NCBI RefSeq assembly: GCF_000423945.1
Contig: NZ_AUIY01000026.1
Coordinates: forward strand, 1-64,000
Length of the DNA: 64,000 nucleotides
Source: Butyrivibrio sp. XPD2002
GTDB taxonomy: Bacteria > Bacillota > Clostridia > Lachnospirales > Lachnospiraceae
Reading direction: 5' to 3'
Of the stretch, positions 7,380 through 16,985 are shown piece by piece; within the stretch, counting starts at the first letter, position 1, and every line of letters begins with the position of its first letter. The translations under genes were made by a program, and so were the position numbers. The notes under the pieces were generated by a model that searched no databases, was not told where the DNA came from, and was given only the letters and a program-made list of their open reading frames with translations.

Positions 7380-8405
7380 TTATTTACATGCATCTAAAAG
7401 TCGCTGATTATTCTCTTCATCCTTAACTGCAACGCGGTAGTAGCCTTTTGATAATCCTTCAAAATTACTGCAATCGCGGACAAGAATACCATGTTCCAAA
7501 AGAACATCCTGAAGATTTCTATTTGATTTAATAAGTATGAAATTAGTATAGGATTTATACACCTTCATATCAAGAGCATTAAATCCATTACATAACTGTT
7601 CTCTTCCTTTTCGTATCATCTCAAGGGATTTCTCCACGTATGAATCATCCATTAAAATCTGCGCACAGATGATACCGGCCTTCTCTGCAAAGACAGACAG
7701 ATTCCATTCAGGTAAATATCTTCTTATACCTGTTATATCCTTCTCATCAGCGATGGCATAACCAACACGGACACCCGGAATCGAGAATAGCTTTGTATAC
7801 GCATCTATTACAATAAGCTTAGGAACACAGCCTATGTATCTTTTTGCGCTGTTGCCACATGAGAGCTTTAAGAAGCACTCATCTATTACAAGAAACGTAT
7901 TTGTACTTACACACTTTTTTATAATGGCGTCAAGAAGCTTTTCATCTATGCATCTGCCAGTTGGATTGTTAGGATTTGCGATAATTACTGCGTCGATGTC
8001 ATCAGTTATTTTTTCTATAAAGCCTTCATCCAATGCATAATCATTTTGCTCTGATAATAAGTAAGTCTCCGTGACACATCTATCAAGCATATTAAGCGCA
8101 TGTCTGTATCCGTAAAAAGACGGAACGGGCATTAAAGCTCTCTTCGGATTTATGTATCTAAGAGCCGATACGAGAAGCTCCGACGCACCATTACCTCCTA
8201 TGATATTTTCATAGCTAAGGTCACAGCCTTCAGATGCAGCAACCGCTTTTCTAAACGCAGTCTGCTGAATATCAGGGTACAGGTCTACTTTTTCAGCAGC
8301 ATAAATAACTGCCCTCTTTACCTGCTCAGGACACGGATAAGGATTAAGATTCACTGAGAAGTCGTATGCTATTTTTTGTCCGTATATCTCACCGCCATGT
8401 AACAT
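7380..8405 (-). CDS. cobD: Threonine-phosphate decarboxylase / histidinol-phosphate aminotransferase-like
   Basis: 341 residues, fold type I PLP enzyme. Visible motifs: DFSVNLNPYP at the N-terminus, ANPNNPTG (substrate region), DECF, and the PLP lysine at 205 in AYTKLFSIPGVRVGY. In B12 synthesis this protein decarboxylates L-threonine phosphate to (R)-1-amino-2-propanol phosphate, the aminopropanol arm attached by CbiB. Position directly after cbiB with a 17-base overlap supports this role over histidine synthesis. Last gene of the cobalamin operon. No threonine kinase (PduX) gene is in the window. A TTGGAGTG ribosome site precedes the ATG at 8405. Confidence 0.88.
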   Translation of the reverse strand: MLHGGEIYGQKIAYDFSVNLNPYPCPEQVKRAVIYAAEKVDLYPDIQQTAFRKAVAASEGCDLSYENIIGGNGASELLVSALRYINPKRALMPVPSFYGYRHALNMLDRCVTETYLLSEQNDYALDEGFIEKITDDIDAVIIANPNNPTGRCIDEKLLDAIIKKCVSTNTFLVIDECFLKLSCGNSAKRYIGCVPKLIVIDAYTKLFSIPGVRVGYAIADEKDITGIRRYLPEWNLSVFAEKAGIICAQILMDDSYVEKSLEMIRKGREQLCNGFNALDMKVYKSYTNFILIKSNRNLQDVLLEHGILVRDCSNFEGLSKGYYRVAVKDEENNQRLLDACK

Positions 8406-9372
8406 AGATCACTCCAAGTAATAATAATATTGCCATGCAAAGATACTCAGTATTAAACATAAGTCTGCATGCACGCTTAATATCTTTTGTTTCAACTGGT
8501 CTGACATCATCGCCTATAAATGGCTTTTTCACAATTTTGCCAAAGTACCTGGCATCTCCCGCAAGCCTGATAGATAGTGCTCCTGCGCAGGCAGCCTCAG
8601 TCTGTGCGGAATTGGGGCTCTTATGGTTGAACCTGTCTCTTTTGAAAATTCTGTAAGCGCCTTTTCCGCTGTATTCCGGCCCGCTTATAAAAGCAGCCAG
8701 AATCATCAGAAGCCCACTTATTCTTGCAGGAAGGAAATTAACGACGTCATCGAGTCTTGCTGCAGCTGTGCCAAAATGCTCATATCTGTCATTGTGATAG
8801 CCCACCATGGAATCCATGGTATTTACAGCCTTGTAGGCAAAGCCCAGAACCGGTCCGCCTATAAATGTATAGATGAGCGGTGCAATCACTCCATCCGAGG
8901 TGTTCTCCGCAACAGTCTCAACCGCTGCCTTGGTTATTCCCTTTTCATCCAACACCGCCGTATCTCGTCCCACTATCATGGATACCGCATATCTGGCGTC
9001 CTCTATGGTCTTATTTTCAAGGGCATCATATACCTTCATGCTCTCATCCCTGAGGCTCTTAGCTGCAAGTATGTAGCAGGTAAGAATCGCCTCTATGGCA
9101 ACGCCCAGATATGGATGAAGCTTATATGATGCAAACATGATAGTGCCCGTCACCAGGATCACAGCAGTGATAACTACTATACAAAGTAGTATTCCTTTTA
9201 AAAATTCTGATTTTTCGTTTCGCTTTTTATCCTTTATATCCCCCAGAAGCTTTTCATCAAGAAAATGGATCAGATTCCCGATAAGCCTTATGGGATGAGG
9301 AAAATTCATAGGATCTCCAATTATCTGATCCATCAGAAAGCCTATTGCAAAAGCCATTAAATGGTATTTCAT
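8389..9372 (-). CDS. cbiB: Adenosylcobinamide-phosphate synthase
   Basis: 327 residues, integral membrane protein with about five hydrophobic segments. The family hallmark is near the N-terminus (DQIIGDPMNFPHPIRLIG), and GRDTAVLDEKGITKAAVETVAENTSDG-type sequence sits mid-protein. It joins aminopropanol phosphate to adenosylcobyric acid. It lies between cobS and cobD in the operon. The start at 9372 has GAAGGA just upstream, 14 bases after the cobS stop. Confidence 0.93.
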   Translation of the reverse strand: MKYHLMAFAIGFLMDQIIGDPMNFPHPIRLIGNLIHFLDEKLLGDIKDKKRNEKSEFLKGILLCIVVITAVILVTGTIMFASYKLHPYLGVAIEAILTCYILAAKSLRDESMKVYDALENKTIEDARYAVSMIVGRDTAVLDEKGITKAAVETVAENTSDGVIAPLIYTFIGGPVLGFAYKAVNTMDSMVGYHNDRYEHFGTAAARLDDVVNFLPARISGLLMILAAFISGPEYSGKGAYRIFKRDRFNHKSPNSAQTEAACAGALSIRLAGDARYFGKIVKKPFIGDDVRPVETKDIKRACRLMFNTEYLCMAILLLLGVIYVTWR

Positions 9373-9385
9373 ATTTCCTTCGCCT

Positions 9386-10168
9386 TTAAAAAATTATGCT
9401 AAGAACAGCTAGGCATATCACGGTTATGCCTTCGCCCATACACACAAAGTACCCTGCAGTATCTCCGGTTACTCCGCCAAACTCCTTGTTGCACATGTGC
9501 TTATAAAAAACAGTAAAAAGCGCAAGTGCTGTAGCGCATACTATTCCTGCCTTGATATCAAAATATAAGAAGCTCCCTATTCCGCAAAGCGCTTCTAGTA
9601 AAAGAATTACTTTATCAACGCTGCCCGTGCTGTTAGTCTCTGTGTTTAACATTCCAAACTTTTTTGCCTTATCAAAAATGATACTTGTAAGTCCGCAAAT
9701 TGCTCTTACAAAGAAAAATGAAGCCATATAAATAAACAGATATTTATAATCTCCCTTTTCAAGTGATTTTGATAACAGCAGGTAAAAAAACGAGAGCCAG
9801 ATCATCCCAAAGATAGAAACACTTATTACGGCAAAGGCTCCTATGTGAGGATCCTTCATGATCTCAAGCTTTTTCTCTTTATCCTGATATGAGTTCTTTG
9901 CATCCTGCACATCCATAAAGCCGTCCATGTGAAAGCCACCGGTCACTATAAGTGGCAATACAGAGAGAAACAAGGTAAGGCAAAACACCGGAATATCAAA
10001 GGCCATAGAAATCCTGAACACTCCATAGGAAAGGCCACCGATAACAGCTCCTATAAGCGGAAGTGCGCTTATGGTATGCTTCATATCTTTTTCCTGCCAG
10101 GTAAAAACCGGCATCGGAATTCTTGAATATAATGAAAATGCAATTATTATACTTTTAAAGATTCCCAC
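9386..10168 (-). CDS. cobS: Adenosylcobinamide-GDP ribazoletransferase (cobalamin synthase)
   Basis: 260 residues, polytopic membrane protein. The early motif FSLYSRIPMP and the conserved GGFHMDGFMDVQDA followed by DPHIGAFA mark the CobS family, which condenses adenosylcobinamide-GDP with alpha-ribazole phosphate. The start codon is GTG at 10168. It overlaps the end of cobU by 14 bases, implying coupled translation. Near the C-terminus GGVTGDTAGY is the usual second family motif. Confidence 0.93.
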   Translation of the reverse strand: MGIFKSIIIAFSLYSRIPMPVFTWQEKDMKHTISALPLIGAVIGGLSYGVFRISMAFDIPVFCLTLFLSVLPLIVTGGFHMDGFMDVQDAKNSYQDKEKKLEIMKDPHIGAFAVISVSIFGMIWLSFFYLLLSKSLEKGDYKYLFIYMASFFFVRAICGLTSIIFDKAKKFGMLNTETNSTGSVDKVILLLEALCGIGSFLYFDIKAGIVCATALALFTVFYKHMCNKEFGGVTGDTAGYFVCMGEGITVICLAVLSIIF

Positions 10169-10697
10169 TTATTATCCACTCTCCATCAGTCAGCTCTATT
10201 GTCTTATCTGACTTTTCCTTTAAAAAAACATTCACCTTATTTACAAGCTTCACATATCGTCTTGTATCCTCATCGTAAAGAGGATCATCCTCAGGAAAAC
10301 TGTTGGATACGATAACAAGATTCTTGCTTTTTTCACCAAGCATCATAGTCTCTGTAATTATCCTGTCCGATAGTTCTTCCTGTGACAAATCGTTATTTGA
10401 TTCAGAATGCATCTCATTTCCCACAAGATTAGACATACATTCAAGAAGAATATTTTTCTCTTCAAGACTGTCTATGTCATCTATAAGTCTGTCTACTTCT
10501 GTAGGGCATTCCATAGTTATAAATCCCTTGCCTTCTCTCATTTTCCTGTGGCGGGCGATGCGCTCCTCACCCTCTTTTCCGTAGGGTATCATCGTTGCGA
10601 CATATAGTATTTCGCCGCCCTCAGACATCTCTGTAATAAGGCTCTCCGCCTTTAGGGATTTCCCGCTGTCAGGCGTTCCAAGTATTAGCACTATCAT
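10155..10697 (-). CDS. cobU: Adenosylcobinamide kinase / guanylyltransferase
   Basis: 180 residues, the standard size. The P-loop GTPDSGKS is at residues 7-14. RIARHRKMR carries the histidine that forms the GMP intermediate. The enzyme phosphorylates adenosylcobinamide and transfers GMP to it. Its ATG shares bases with the cobT stop (TGATG at 10695-10699). Confidence 0.92.
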   Translation of the reverse strand: MIVLILGTPDSGKSLKAESLITEMSEGGEILYVATMIPYGKEGEERIARHRKMREGKGFITMECPTEVDRLIDDIDSLEEKNILLECMSNLVGNEMHSESNNDLSQEELSDRIITETMMLGEKSKNLVIVSNSFPEDDPLYDEDTRRYVKLVNKVNVFLKEKSDKTIELTDGEWIISGNL

Positions 10698-11782
10698 CAG
10701 GAATACCTCTTATATTCTTCCATGTTGTAGTCTTCAAATCTCGCTGCTTTTTTATAAAAATCGCAGACTGTATCGATCAAAGGAAAAAGCATTATCGCTC
10801 CCGTTCCTTCACCAAGTGCCATGCTGCCGTTCATATATGGCTTAAGTCCCAGCTTATCAAGTGCCATGAGATTCCCCTTTTCTCTTCCTGCATGTGATGC
10901 AATAAGGTAATCTCTTACTCCAGGAACAAGCATGTCTGCGATAACTGCAGCGGTGGAGCTTATAAGCCCATCAAGAACTATGCTCACATGATACATGGCT
11001 CCGCCTATAACAATACCTGTCATTCCCGCTATATCAAGGCCGCCAACACTCTGCAGTATCTTAAAGGCTCTTTCCTTTTCATCACTTATTTCATCGAAGC
11101 GGTATTTCTCAAGGCCCTTTTTTATGACCTCTTTTTTACGGGATAGTCCATTGTCATCTATTCCCGCTCCTCTTCCTGTTATCTCATCACTGTCTATATC
11201 TAATGCGGCTGCAATAACCGCAGTTGAGGTTGTGGTGTTACCAATTCCCATCTCTCCTGTAACAAGAAGCTTATAGCCTTGCTCTGATAATTCCTTTGTA
11301 AGAGTTATGCCGGTTTCAATTGCTCTGCACAGCTCCTCCTCGGACATGGCAGGCTCTTTAAGAAAATTCTTAGTTCCATTAGCAATCTTATAGTTCCTTA
11401 CGCCCTCTAGCTTTTCATCTGTATCTATTCCTATATCTACAGGTATGACATCCACTCCGGCAGATTTCGCAAGTGTGCAGGCTGAGCTGATCCCATTTGA
11501 CAGCGCCCTCGCAACTGAAAGTGTAATCTCCTTGCCGCTCTGGGAAACTCCCTCCTCAACGATTCCGTTATCCGCACACATGATGATGGCTGCGCGTTTA
11601 CTTATGTTTATGTCCTCTGTTCCCTGCACCTTTGCTATGTCACAGATAAGCTCCTCAAAGTCACCAAGTCCGTCAAGAGGCTTAGCTATACTGTTAAAAG
11701 CTGCCTTTGCACTTAAGGCTGCCTTTTCAACAGGTTTATCTATTTTTATTTGAAAAATGTCTTCCTTTTTGGTAATGGTCAT
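10697..11782 (-). CDS. cobT: Nicotinate-nucleotide:dimethylbenzimidazole phosphoribosyltransferase
   Basis: 361 residues. The protein activates the lower ligand base as alpha-ribazole phosphate. Seen motifs: KPLDGLGDFE near the N-terminus, CADNGIVEEGVSQSG, GEMGIGNTTTSTA, TGRGAGIDD, GGLDIAGMTG and LGEGTGAIMLFP. The ATG at 11782 is chosen: an in-frame extension reaches 11869 but would overlap cbiA by 80 bases. GGAGAG lies upstream of 11782, and 361 residues fits family length. The start is 7 bases past the cbiA stop. No dimethylbenzimidazole synthesis gene is in the window. Confidence 0.93.
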   Translation of the reverse strand: MTITKKEDIFQIKIDKPVEKAALSAKAAFNSIAKPLDGLGDFEELICDIAKVQGTEDINISKRAAIIMCADNGIVEEGVSQSGKEITLSVARALSNGISSACTLAKSAGVDVIPVDIGIDTDEKLEGVRNYKIANGTKNFLKEPAMSEEELCRAIETGITLTKELSEQGYKLLVTGEMGIGNTTTSTAVIAAALDIDSDEITGRGAGIDDNGLSRKKEVIKKGLEKYRFDEISDEKERAFKILQSVGGLDIAGMTGIVIGGAMYHVSIVLDGLISSTAAVIADMLVPGVRDYLIASHAGREKGNLMALDKLGLKPYMNGSMALGEGTGAIMLFPLIDTVCDFYKKAARFEDYNMEEYKRYS

Positions 11783-11789
11783 TTGGTAT

Positions 11790-13178
11790 TTATCTCTCCA
11801 GGAATCTAAATATAAATTCAGGGCATGACGGATAATAGAGGTGCGCGAAGCCGCCAAATACATTCTCATTTAATCTGTAGCCCTGCCAGTGCCTGTCACC
11901 CACAGGCTTTTTAATAGCACATATATCTCCGTTGTCACTTGTGTCGTAATAGTGGAATTCATGTCCCCTTATGGTCTCGCCTGAATTTAGATATGGATTA
12001 TCTTTTTCTGCAGTTACTCCCACGTATCCGAAGTGCTTAAGAGATGTTGTCATGTGAGCCTCGCCTTGAAAAATGCCAGCCATATCATAGCTCTCACCGC
12101 CAGCGTCTGCCATTTTCTTTTGCAGATAGAGGAACCCTCCGCACTCTGCCAAAATCGGCATTCCATTATTTGCTGCGTTTCTGATACTCTCAAGCATAGA
12201 GACATTTTCCGATAATTCCTTAGCATAAAGCTCAGGGTATCCGCCTCCAAGTATCAGCTTTGAAACATCAGGTATTCTCTCATCATGTATTGGTGAAAAG
12301 GGAACAATCTCAGCCCCAAGCTCTCTTAACAGATCAAGGTTATCCTCGTAGTAAAAACAGAAGGCTTCATCCATTGCAACACCAACCCGGACAGGCTCAT
12401 GCGTTTGCCTAAACACTTCTGTTTTTTCTAGTAAATCATCACTCTGATCATGATCAGCACTGTCTTTATCTATGCTCAGGTTGCACTTTGCCATATCAAG
12501 GAGCTGCATAATATCAAGGCTCTTTTCAAACTCATCAGCTACCCGCTCTATCTTATCAAGGACATCTGCTATCTCATTTGGCATAACGAGTCCCAGGTGT
12601 CTGCTCTCAAATGCCACATCCTTCATTACAGGAAGGTGTCCAATTACAGGGGCACCTGTTTCCTCATAGATATCATCCCTGATCTTCTCTGCCAGCATGG
12701 CGGAAATGTTATTAAGGATAACGCCCTTAATCCGCTTACCATCACCGTAATCCACAAAACCCTTTATAAGCGGAATAATGGATTTACTCATACCTCTTGC
12801 GTTAACAACAAGTATGGCAGGAATGCCTGTAATCCCCGCGATGTCATAGGATGAACCTTTAGTAGATGTGGCACTTATCCCATCGAAAAATCCCATCACG
12901 CCTTCTATCACAGCGATATCAGAATCTGCCATACCCTTTTCGAGACATGATACAAGTCCTCTTTCCCCTGCCAGATAGACATCAAGATTTCTTGAAGGAA
13001 GGTCCAGCACTCTCTTATGAAACATGGGGTCTATATAATCAGGTCCGCATTTAAAGGATGCCGGCCTGTATCCATGTCTTTTTAATATTTGTAAAAGTGC
13101 GCAGGTAATAAGTGTCTTGCCGCTTCCACTTCCGGGAGCCGCTATAAGTATTCCCGGCACTTGTTTGTTACTGTTCAA
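11790..13178 (-). CDS. cbiA: Cobyrinate a,c-diamide synthase
   Basis: 462 residues. The N-terminal ATP-binding domain has APGSGSGKT (about 14-22) and CGPDYIDP. The C-terminal class I glutamine amidotransferase domain has LGGGYPELYA and nucleophile Cys in AECGGFLYL, with a late His (HLYY). It amidates the a and c side chains of cobyrinic acid. The start is TTG at 13178, with CGGAG 8 bases upstream; no ATG is available before the P-loop. Confidence 0.92.
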   Translation of the reverse strand: MNSNKQVPGILIAAPGSGSGKTLITCALLQILKRHGYRPASFKCGPDYIDPMFHKRVLDLPSRNLDVYLAGERGLVSCLEKGMADSDIAVIEGVMGFFDGISATSTKGSSYDIAGITGIPAILVVNARGMSKSIIPLIKGFVDYGDGKRIKGVILNNISAMLAEKIRDDIYEETGAPVIGHLPVMKDVAFESRHLGLVMPNEIADVLDKIERVADEFEKSLDIMQLLDMAKCNLSIDKDSADHDQSDDLLEKTEVFRQTHEPVRVGVAMDEAFCFYYEDNLDLLRELGAEIVPFSPIHDERIPDVSKLILGGGYPELYAKELSENVSMLESIRNAANNGMPILAECGGFLYLQKKMADAGGESYDMAGIFQGEAHMTTSLKHFGYVGVTAEKDNPYLNSGETIRGHEFHYYDTSDNGDICAIKKPVGDRHWQGYRLNENVFGGFAHLYYPSCPEFIFRFLER

Positions 13179-13224
13179 TGTTTTTCTCCGATAAAAATGT
13201 TATTAGTTTTAAATCATCAAATAC

Positions 13225-15237
13225 TCAAAAAGAAATTATATATACAGGGTTCTGGGCATCAGGAAGATCGTAGCTTCCTGCCTTTTTAAACCTTGTGGCA
13301 CTAATCTGTGTTATCTCAGGAGTAATATTTTCGTAGGTAGCTACTATATCCATAACCTCCGACAAGGTCTGGGGTGTAAGGCAGTTAATAACTATCTTTG
13401 CCTCCTCATTTAAAGCCCTGACCTTTTCTATAATCTCCTTCATATTGCCGTTGCTTCCACCTATAAAAGCATGCGTTGGCGCGGGAAGTCCATCCATCGC
13501 ATCAGGTGCTGTGCCCTCTATTATCTCCATATTATCCGCATGGAATTTCCTTCGGTTTTTATTAAGAAGCTCTATGGCCTCAGGCTTTTTCTCGATGGAA
13601 TACACCTTTATATCAGGATGAACCAGAGCAGCTTCTATTGAGACTGAGCCCGTTCCTGCACCTATATCGTAGAGAATCGATTCTGCCGTAAGGCCAAGCT
13701 TTCTGATCGAGAAGGATCGTATTTCCTCCTTGGTCATAGGGACCTTCCCTCTTATGAATTCATTATCACCAATGGCAGGATAAACAGAATTTGTATAAGC
13801 CTCCGGATTCTCAATGTATAACAGGCACCTTCCGGTGTAGTCCTTTATATTACTATCAGGTATCTCGCATTTTGAAGCTTCTTTCTCAGCGCTATCCTTA
13901 ATAACAATTATCTCTTCATCCTTACTACCAAGCTCGTATCCAAGAACTACCTTCATGTTTTCAGGGAGCTTATCTGCAATCTCCAAAGCATGCTTATACC
14001 CTGACGTAAGAGCGATAAGCCTTTCGTTTTTCATGGCATGCCCTGTGACATTGGCATCCTTTCCATGAGCACTTAGGATGCTGCAATTCTGTAGATCTAT
14101 GCGGAGTCTCTCAGCAAAAAGAGTAACCGATGATATCCCGGGTATACGTTCTACCCTGTAGCCCGCCTTCTCAAAAACCTCGGTAGCCTTAATTGCTCCG
14201 CTGCATAAGCTGATGTCACCTGAGTAGATTACAAGGGGTCTCATATACTCAGTATGCTCATCCAGAAATTCAAGAATCTCTTCCCCTCTGTATATATCTT
14301 TTGTGGGTGTTTTTGTTCCTGTCAGTTCTCTAAATGCAGCAGTAACAGTGGCTGCTCCGAAAATAATATCTGCGCCTTGAATGGCTCTTCTGATGTCTAC
14401 CGTGAACAGTTTTTCATCTCCCGGTCCCATTCCCGCAACAGTAATTGTTCGTACCAGGGCACCTGTCTCTTTTTCAATCTCCCTGATTATTTCAGACATG
14501 CTTTTTCCGTCACTGTTTTCTGAAACACTCTCGGGATTTCTTATCACTATGGTCTTTATCCCGCATTCCTTTGCTGCCTGGAGCTTTTCTGCAAAACCGC
14601 CTGTCTGTCCGCTCTCCTTAGTCAAAATGGCATCCACGCCTGTCTCCTCTATGAGCGCAATATTCATCTGCTTTGAAAAGGGCCCCTGCATAGCAATTAT
14701 CTGTCTCCCAGAAAGTCCAGCCTCTTTGCATTTTTGAAGACTGTCCTCATTGGGCAGAACTCTTGCATAGATATTGATATTACTGCCAAGCTTTGACGTG
14801 AGGTTCTTAAGCTCCTTACTGCCTGTAAGAACAAGTACTGAGCCTCCGATTTCCATAAGCTTTCCTGCTGCTTCATCAAGATTTAAAACACCAAATACAT
14901 CTTCTCCATATTCAGAGCCTGATGCTGTATCTCTTGAAAGTCTAAGATATTTAACGCCTGCCTCTATGGAAGCTTTTCGTATTTCCTCCGATGCCCCTGT
15001 AGCAAAGGGATGGGTTGCATCCACAACAATGCCAAAGCCTCCATCACGCATGATATCTGCCATTTCTGACGCATTACGTCTTCCGACAAAGAGATTTTTT
15101 TCTCCTGCGTTTTCCTCTATCTCCTCGCCATACTCAGTAGCAACGCTTACCGCATGAGGTATCATAGCTCTGTCTAAAAGCTCTGCCAGTTCTCTTCCTT
15201 CAGTTGTTCCGCCAAATATCAAGACCTTACTTTTCAC
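13225..15237 (-). CDS. cbiJET: CbiJ-CbiE-CbiT triple fusion (precorrin-6A reductase, C5- and C15-methyltransferase/decarboxylase)
   Basis: 670 residues in three enzyme modules. Residues 1 to about 258 are CbiJ/CobK (VLIFGGTTEGRELAE, VVDATHPFA), which reduces the macrocycle. Residues about 263-465 are a CbiE tetrapyrrole methylase (VAGMGPGDEKL, SGDISLCSGA, IPGISSVT). Residues about 490-670 are a CbiT-type methyltransferase (GKVPMTKEEIRS, LYDIGAGTGSVSIEAA, FIGGSNG). The order gives C-ring decarboxylation and C5/C15 methylation in one chain. The GTG at 15237 is chosen: AGAGGAT lies about 7 bases upstream and the overlap with cbiH is 11 bases, whereas the ATG at 15276 would overlap by 50 bases and add non-family sequence. 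CbiE-CbiT fusions (CobL) are common; CbiJ fused as well is less so. Confidence 0.9.
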   Translation of the reverse strand: MKSKVLIFGGTTEGRELAELLDRAMIPHAVSVATEYGEEIEENAGEKNLFVGRRNASEMADIMRDGGFGIVVDATHPFATGASEEIRKASIEAGVKYLRLSRDTASGSEYGEDVFGVLNLDEAAGKLMEIGGSVLVLTGSKELKNLTSKLGSNINIYARVLPNEDSLQKCKEAGLSGRQIIAMQGPFSKQMNIALIEETGVDAILTKESGQTGGFAEKLQAAKECGIKTIVIRNPESVSENSDGKSMSEIIREIEKETGALVRTITVAGMGPGDEKLFTVDIRRAIQGADIIFGAATVTAAFRELTGTKTPTKDIYRGEEILEFLDEHTEYMRPLVIYSGDISLCSGAIKATEVFEKAGYRVERIPGISSVTLFAERLRIDLQNCSILSAHGKDANVTGHAMKNERLIALTSGYKHALEIADKLPENMKVVLGYELGSKDEEIIVIKDSAEKEASKCEIPDSNIKDYTGRCLLYIENPEAYTNSVYPAIGDNEFIRGKVPMTKEEIRSFSIRKLGLTAESILYDIGAGTGSVSIEAALVHPDIKVYSIEKKPEAIELLNKNRRKFHADNMEIIEGTAPDAMDGLPAPTHAFIGGSNGNMKEIIEKVRALNEEAKIVINCLTPQTLSEVMDIVATYENITPEITQISATRFKKAGSYDLPDAQNPVYIISF

Positions 15238-15967
15238 TCTTATATCCTCTTGCCGTAACCATAAATCCGCCAACATTTTTTGTAGAAGAATTGCCTATAA
15301 AAACCGTAGAAAACATGTCTGCATCTATGGTCTTTAGTTTTTCGAGCGTTGTGATCTCACACTCCTCACCATCGCGTCCTATATTCCTTGCAATTCCGCA
15401 TACTCTCGCAGGTTCAATTACTTCCTCTAAGATTTCGCAGGCATGAGCAAGGTACCCGCTTCTTGATTTACTCTCAGGGTTATAGATTGCTATCGCCATA
15501 TCAGCCTGTGCAGCCAGGCGAAGTCTCTTTTCTATTATCTCCATTGGGGTAAGGCGATCGCTCAGGCTTATTACGCAAAAATCATGAATAAGCGGTGCTC
15601 CGAGAAGCGCTGCTCCGCTTAAAGCCGCTGTAACTCCGGGTATCACCTTTATCTCAACGTCTTCATAGTAGGGAGCCTTGGCACAGGCAAGGCCTGCCAT
15701 GCCATATACTCCTGCATCTCCGCTGCAGATAATTGAAACATTTTTTCCTTCCGCAGCCTTTTCGAAGGCAAGAGTTACTCTCTTTTCCTCCCCGGTCATG
15801 GGTGTTTCGATGTATTCCTTATCCTTTAAATAGTCTCTTACAAGGTCGCAGTACACGGTGTAGCCTGCTATATACTGACTTTCCTCAAGAGCCTTAAAGG
15901 CAGCTTTTGTCATGCCCTCCATTTTCCCGGGACCAATTCCGACTATATAAATCTTTCCATTACTCAT
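15227..15967 (-). CDS. cbiH: Precorrin-3B / cobalt-factor III C17-methyltransferase
   Basis: 246 residues, tetrapyrrole methylase fold. Family sequence: IYIVGIGPGKMEGMTKAA, YTVYCDLV, CSGDAGVYGMAGLA, IPGVTAALSGAALLGAPL. It adds the C17 methyl and drives ring contraction. Its start (15967) overlaps cbiG by 8 bases. Being near CbiG, which hydrolyses the product lactone, fits the anaerobic route. Confidence 0.92.
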   Translation of the reverse strand: MSNGKIYIVGIGPGKMEGMTKAAFKALEESQYIAGYTVYCDLVRDYLKDKEYIETPMTGEEKRVTLAFEKAAEGKNVSIICSGDAGVYGMAGLACAKAPYYEDVEIKVIPGVTAALSGAALLGAPLIHDFCVISLSDRLTPMEIIEKRLRLAAQADMAIAIYNPESKSRSGYLAHACEILEEVIEPARVCGIARNIGRDGEECEITTLEKLKTIDADMFSTVFIGNSSTKNVGGFMVTARGYKSEK

Positions 15968-16985
15968 ATCTTTTTATCCCCACAGCTAAGGTCATTCCAT
16001 CCTGCGACCTTTTCTTTATAAGGAGCTTTTCGCAGCCATAAGCCATCACGGAGCGCTCACAGATATTGTCAGCTCCGGTGATGTTTTTTACAAAATCAGA
16101 GGATGAAAAATCTCCCTCCTGTTCCATAAGCTTTTCGGCAGAGAAAGTCACAAACTCTGCATTTAATCTCTTTGAAAGCTCAATTAGTCCCAGCTCCTTT
16201 TCCTTGATATCTATGGAAGTAACTGCCTTCACAGAGCGTATATCAAAACCTGCTTCCCCCAGGTATTCTTTGCAAAATTCACACAGCTTATCTGCATCTG
16301 TTCCCTTTTTGCAGCCCATGCCGACGACAAGGCATTTTGGAATCAGCTGCAATATTTTTCCTGTAGTCTTCGCAGGCGTAATTATCATATCGGGGTTATC
16401 ACCAATGCAATGTACCTTTCTAAGTTCAGCCTGAATTGTCGCAAGCTTTAAATATTCTTCAAAATATTCATCCACATAATATGTGGCGATTTTATTTCTC
16501 AAAAGTCCTGCTGAAAACTCCTTTGCCTTCTTCATGTCGGATATGACCATGTCATGGTCCTTCGCAAAAACATCTACTGCAAAGAGCCCTTCAACATCAG
16601 TGGCGGTAGTAATTACAGCCTCTCCGCTGACAATCTCGGCAAGGCGCTTTGAATACTCAACGCCGCCTCCGATGTGCCCCGATAAAACAGGAATAACATA
16701 ATGCCCCTTTTCATCAATAACGATCACCGCAGGATCAGTGGTCTTGTCCTTAACGAAAGGCGCTATTGCCCTTACTGCTATTCCCATGGCACCAATGAAT
16801 ACCAGAGTGTTCCCCTTTTGAAAATTGGAAGCGGTCCAATCTTTAAGGTCATTTACCTTACTTACTATGACATTTTCATTAACATCTTCATTTTCGCAAA
16901 GAGCTGCCACTGTCCTTTTCATGAGCTCACAGCCGGCATCGGTAAAGCATATGAATTTGTAGTTTTTAAATTCAGCGGTCTCCAT
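15960..16985 (-). CDS. cbiG: Cobalt-precorrin-5A hydrolase
   Basis: 341 residues. The N-terminal half contains FIGAMGIAVRAIAPFVKDKTTDPAVIVID and VIPVLSGHIGG, typical of CbiG. The C-terminal half starts at VVGMGCKKGTD and ends with MAYG. It opens the delta-lactone and releases the two-carbon fragment, a step specific to the oxygen-independent pathway. It overlaps btuD by 14 bases and cbiH by 8. Confidence 0.92.
   Translation of the reverse strand: METAEFKNYKFICFTDAGCELMKRTVAALCENEDVNENVIVSKVNDLKDWTASNFQKGNTLVFIGAMGIAVRAIAPFVKDKTTDPAVIVIDEKGHYVIPVLSGHIGGGVEYSKRLAEIVSGEAVITTATDVEGLFAVDVFAKDHDMVISDMKKAKEFSAGLLRNKIATYYVDEYFEEYLKLATIQAELRKVHCIGDNPDMIITPAKTTGKILQLIPKCLVVGMGCKKGTDADKLCEFCKEYLGEAGFDIRSVKAVTSIDIKEKELGLIELSKRLNAEFVTFSAEKLMEQEGDFSSSDFVKNITGADNICERSVMAYGCEKLLIKKRSQDGMTLAVGIKRYE

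Noticed and set aside
7380..8405. PLP enzyme considered as histidinol-phosphate aminotransferase (hisC)
   Set aside because: Position at the end of the B12 operon overlapping cbiB favours threonine-phosphate decarboxylase; no other his genes are in the window.
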